11,969 bases of DNA from Scatosoma sp045645245 (lineage in GTDB: Bacteria; Bacillota; Clostridia; Christensenellales; Borkfalkiaceae): the NCBI GenBank assembly GCA_045645245.1, contig JAZRIK010000114.1:1-11969 (forward strand), written 5' to 3'. Each line of letters starts with the position of its first letter. The stretch's first letter is position 1. This document shows positions 11,907-11,969 of this stretch, piece by piece. Both the position numbers and the translations under genes were made by a program. The notes beneath the pieces were generated by a model. That model made no database searches, was not told the DNA's origin, and worked only from the letters and a program-made list of their open reading frames with translations.

Positions 11907-11969
11907 AAGTCGGAAGGCCAAGCGGTCTTAGGAAGACAACTGTTTGGTGCAACTCCTTGGCTCACAGAA
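11907..11969. other. Apparent DNBSEQ/MGI sequencing adapter with 10-base barcode (artefact)
   Basis: The segment 11907-11939 matches from memory the DNBSEQ/MGI adapter beginning AAGTCGGAGGCC and ending GGAAGACAA, with one extra A. It is followed by exactly 10 bases (11940-11949, barcode position) and by CAACTCCTTGGCTCACAGAA (11950-11969), the start of the second part of that adapter. It replaces conserved methyltransferase sequence in mid-domain, so it is not genomic. Confidence 0.93.

Noticed and set aside
1..11969. CRISPR arrays, tRNA/rRNA genes, transposases, prophage or restriction genes
   Set aside because: No regularly spaced short repeats, cloverleaf candidates or matching protein signatures were seen on either strand.

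Overview
The window reads as a fragment of a low-to-moderate GC Firmicutes (Clostridia-like) chromosome, probably from a metagenome assembly. Three things point there: the ruvC-ruvA-ruvB-queA order, sigma-A-type promoters (TTGACA/TTTACA with 16-18 bp spacers to TATAAT), and Shine-Dalgarno sequences of GGAGG type in front of many genes. The placement is an inference from gene content and signals; no 16S or other taxonomic marker is present.

Layout. 1-752 is the 3' part of a cysteine desulfurase (iron-sulfur and thiolation sulfur donor). 839-1009 is a 56-residue 2[4Fe-4S] ferredoxin with its own promoter. 1123-1305 (minus) is a 60-codon cationic, helix-rich small protein gene with a full consensus promoter and a ~136-nt leader. 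1583-4932 is the Holliday-junction operon ruvC-ruvA-ruvB followed by queA. 4933-5137 is non-coding and holds a diverged tandem repeat. 5138-5605 is a low-molecular-weight protein-tyrosine phosphatase. A bidirectional terminator separates it from a minus-strand run of three genes (8476 down to 5673): an RlmL/YpsC-like RNA methyltransferase, a four-helix membrane protein with a charged tail, and a DUF1461/TIGR01906-type membrane protein. Divergent from these, 8593-10468 is a tight plus-strand operon of queH, an alpha/beta hydrolase and a MazG-like NTP pyrophosphohydrolase, each overlapping the next by ATGA. Two small membrane proteins follow on the minus strand (10513-11067). The window ends in the 5' part of an RlmI/YwbD-like methyltransferase preceded by a structured leader.

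The genes mostly serve genome and RNA maintenance: recombination (RuvABC), tRNA queuosine synthesis (QueA makes epoxyqueuosine, QueH reduces it), rRNA methylation (two methyltransferases), Fe-S supply and electron transfer (desulfurase and ferredoxin, and QueH is itself an Fe-S enzyme), and nucleotide house-cleaning.

I see no CRISPR array, transposase, phage, defence island or tRNA/rRNA gene. The most notable points are: (i) the last ~63 bases look like a DNBSEQ/MGI sequencing adapter with a 10-base barcode, so the final gene is cut artificially at about 11906; (ii) the small cationic gene at 1123-1305; (iii) a divergent pair of apparently leaderless genes at 8476/8593; (iv) a three-way-junction leader before the last gene. 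None of these proves a new system, but (ii) to (iv) are specific and testable.
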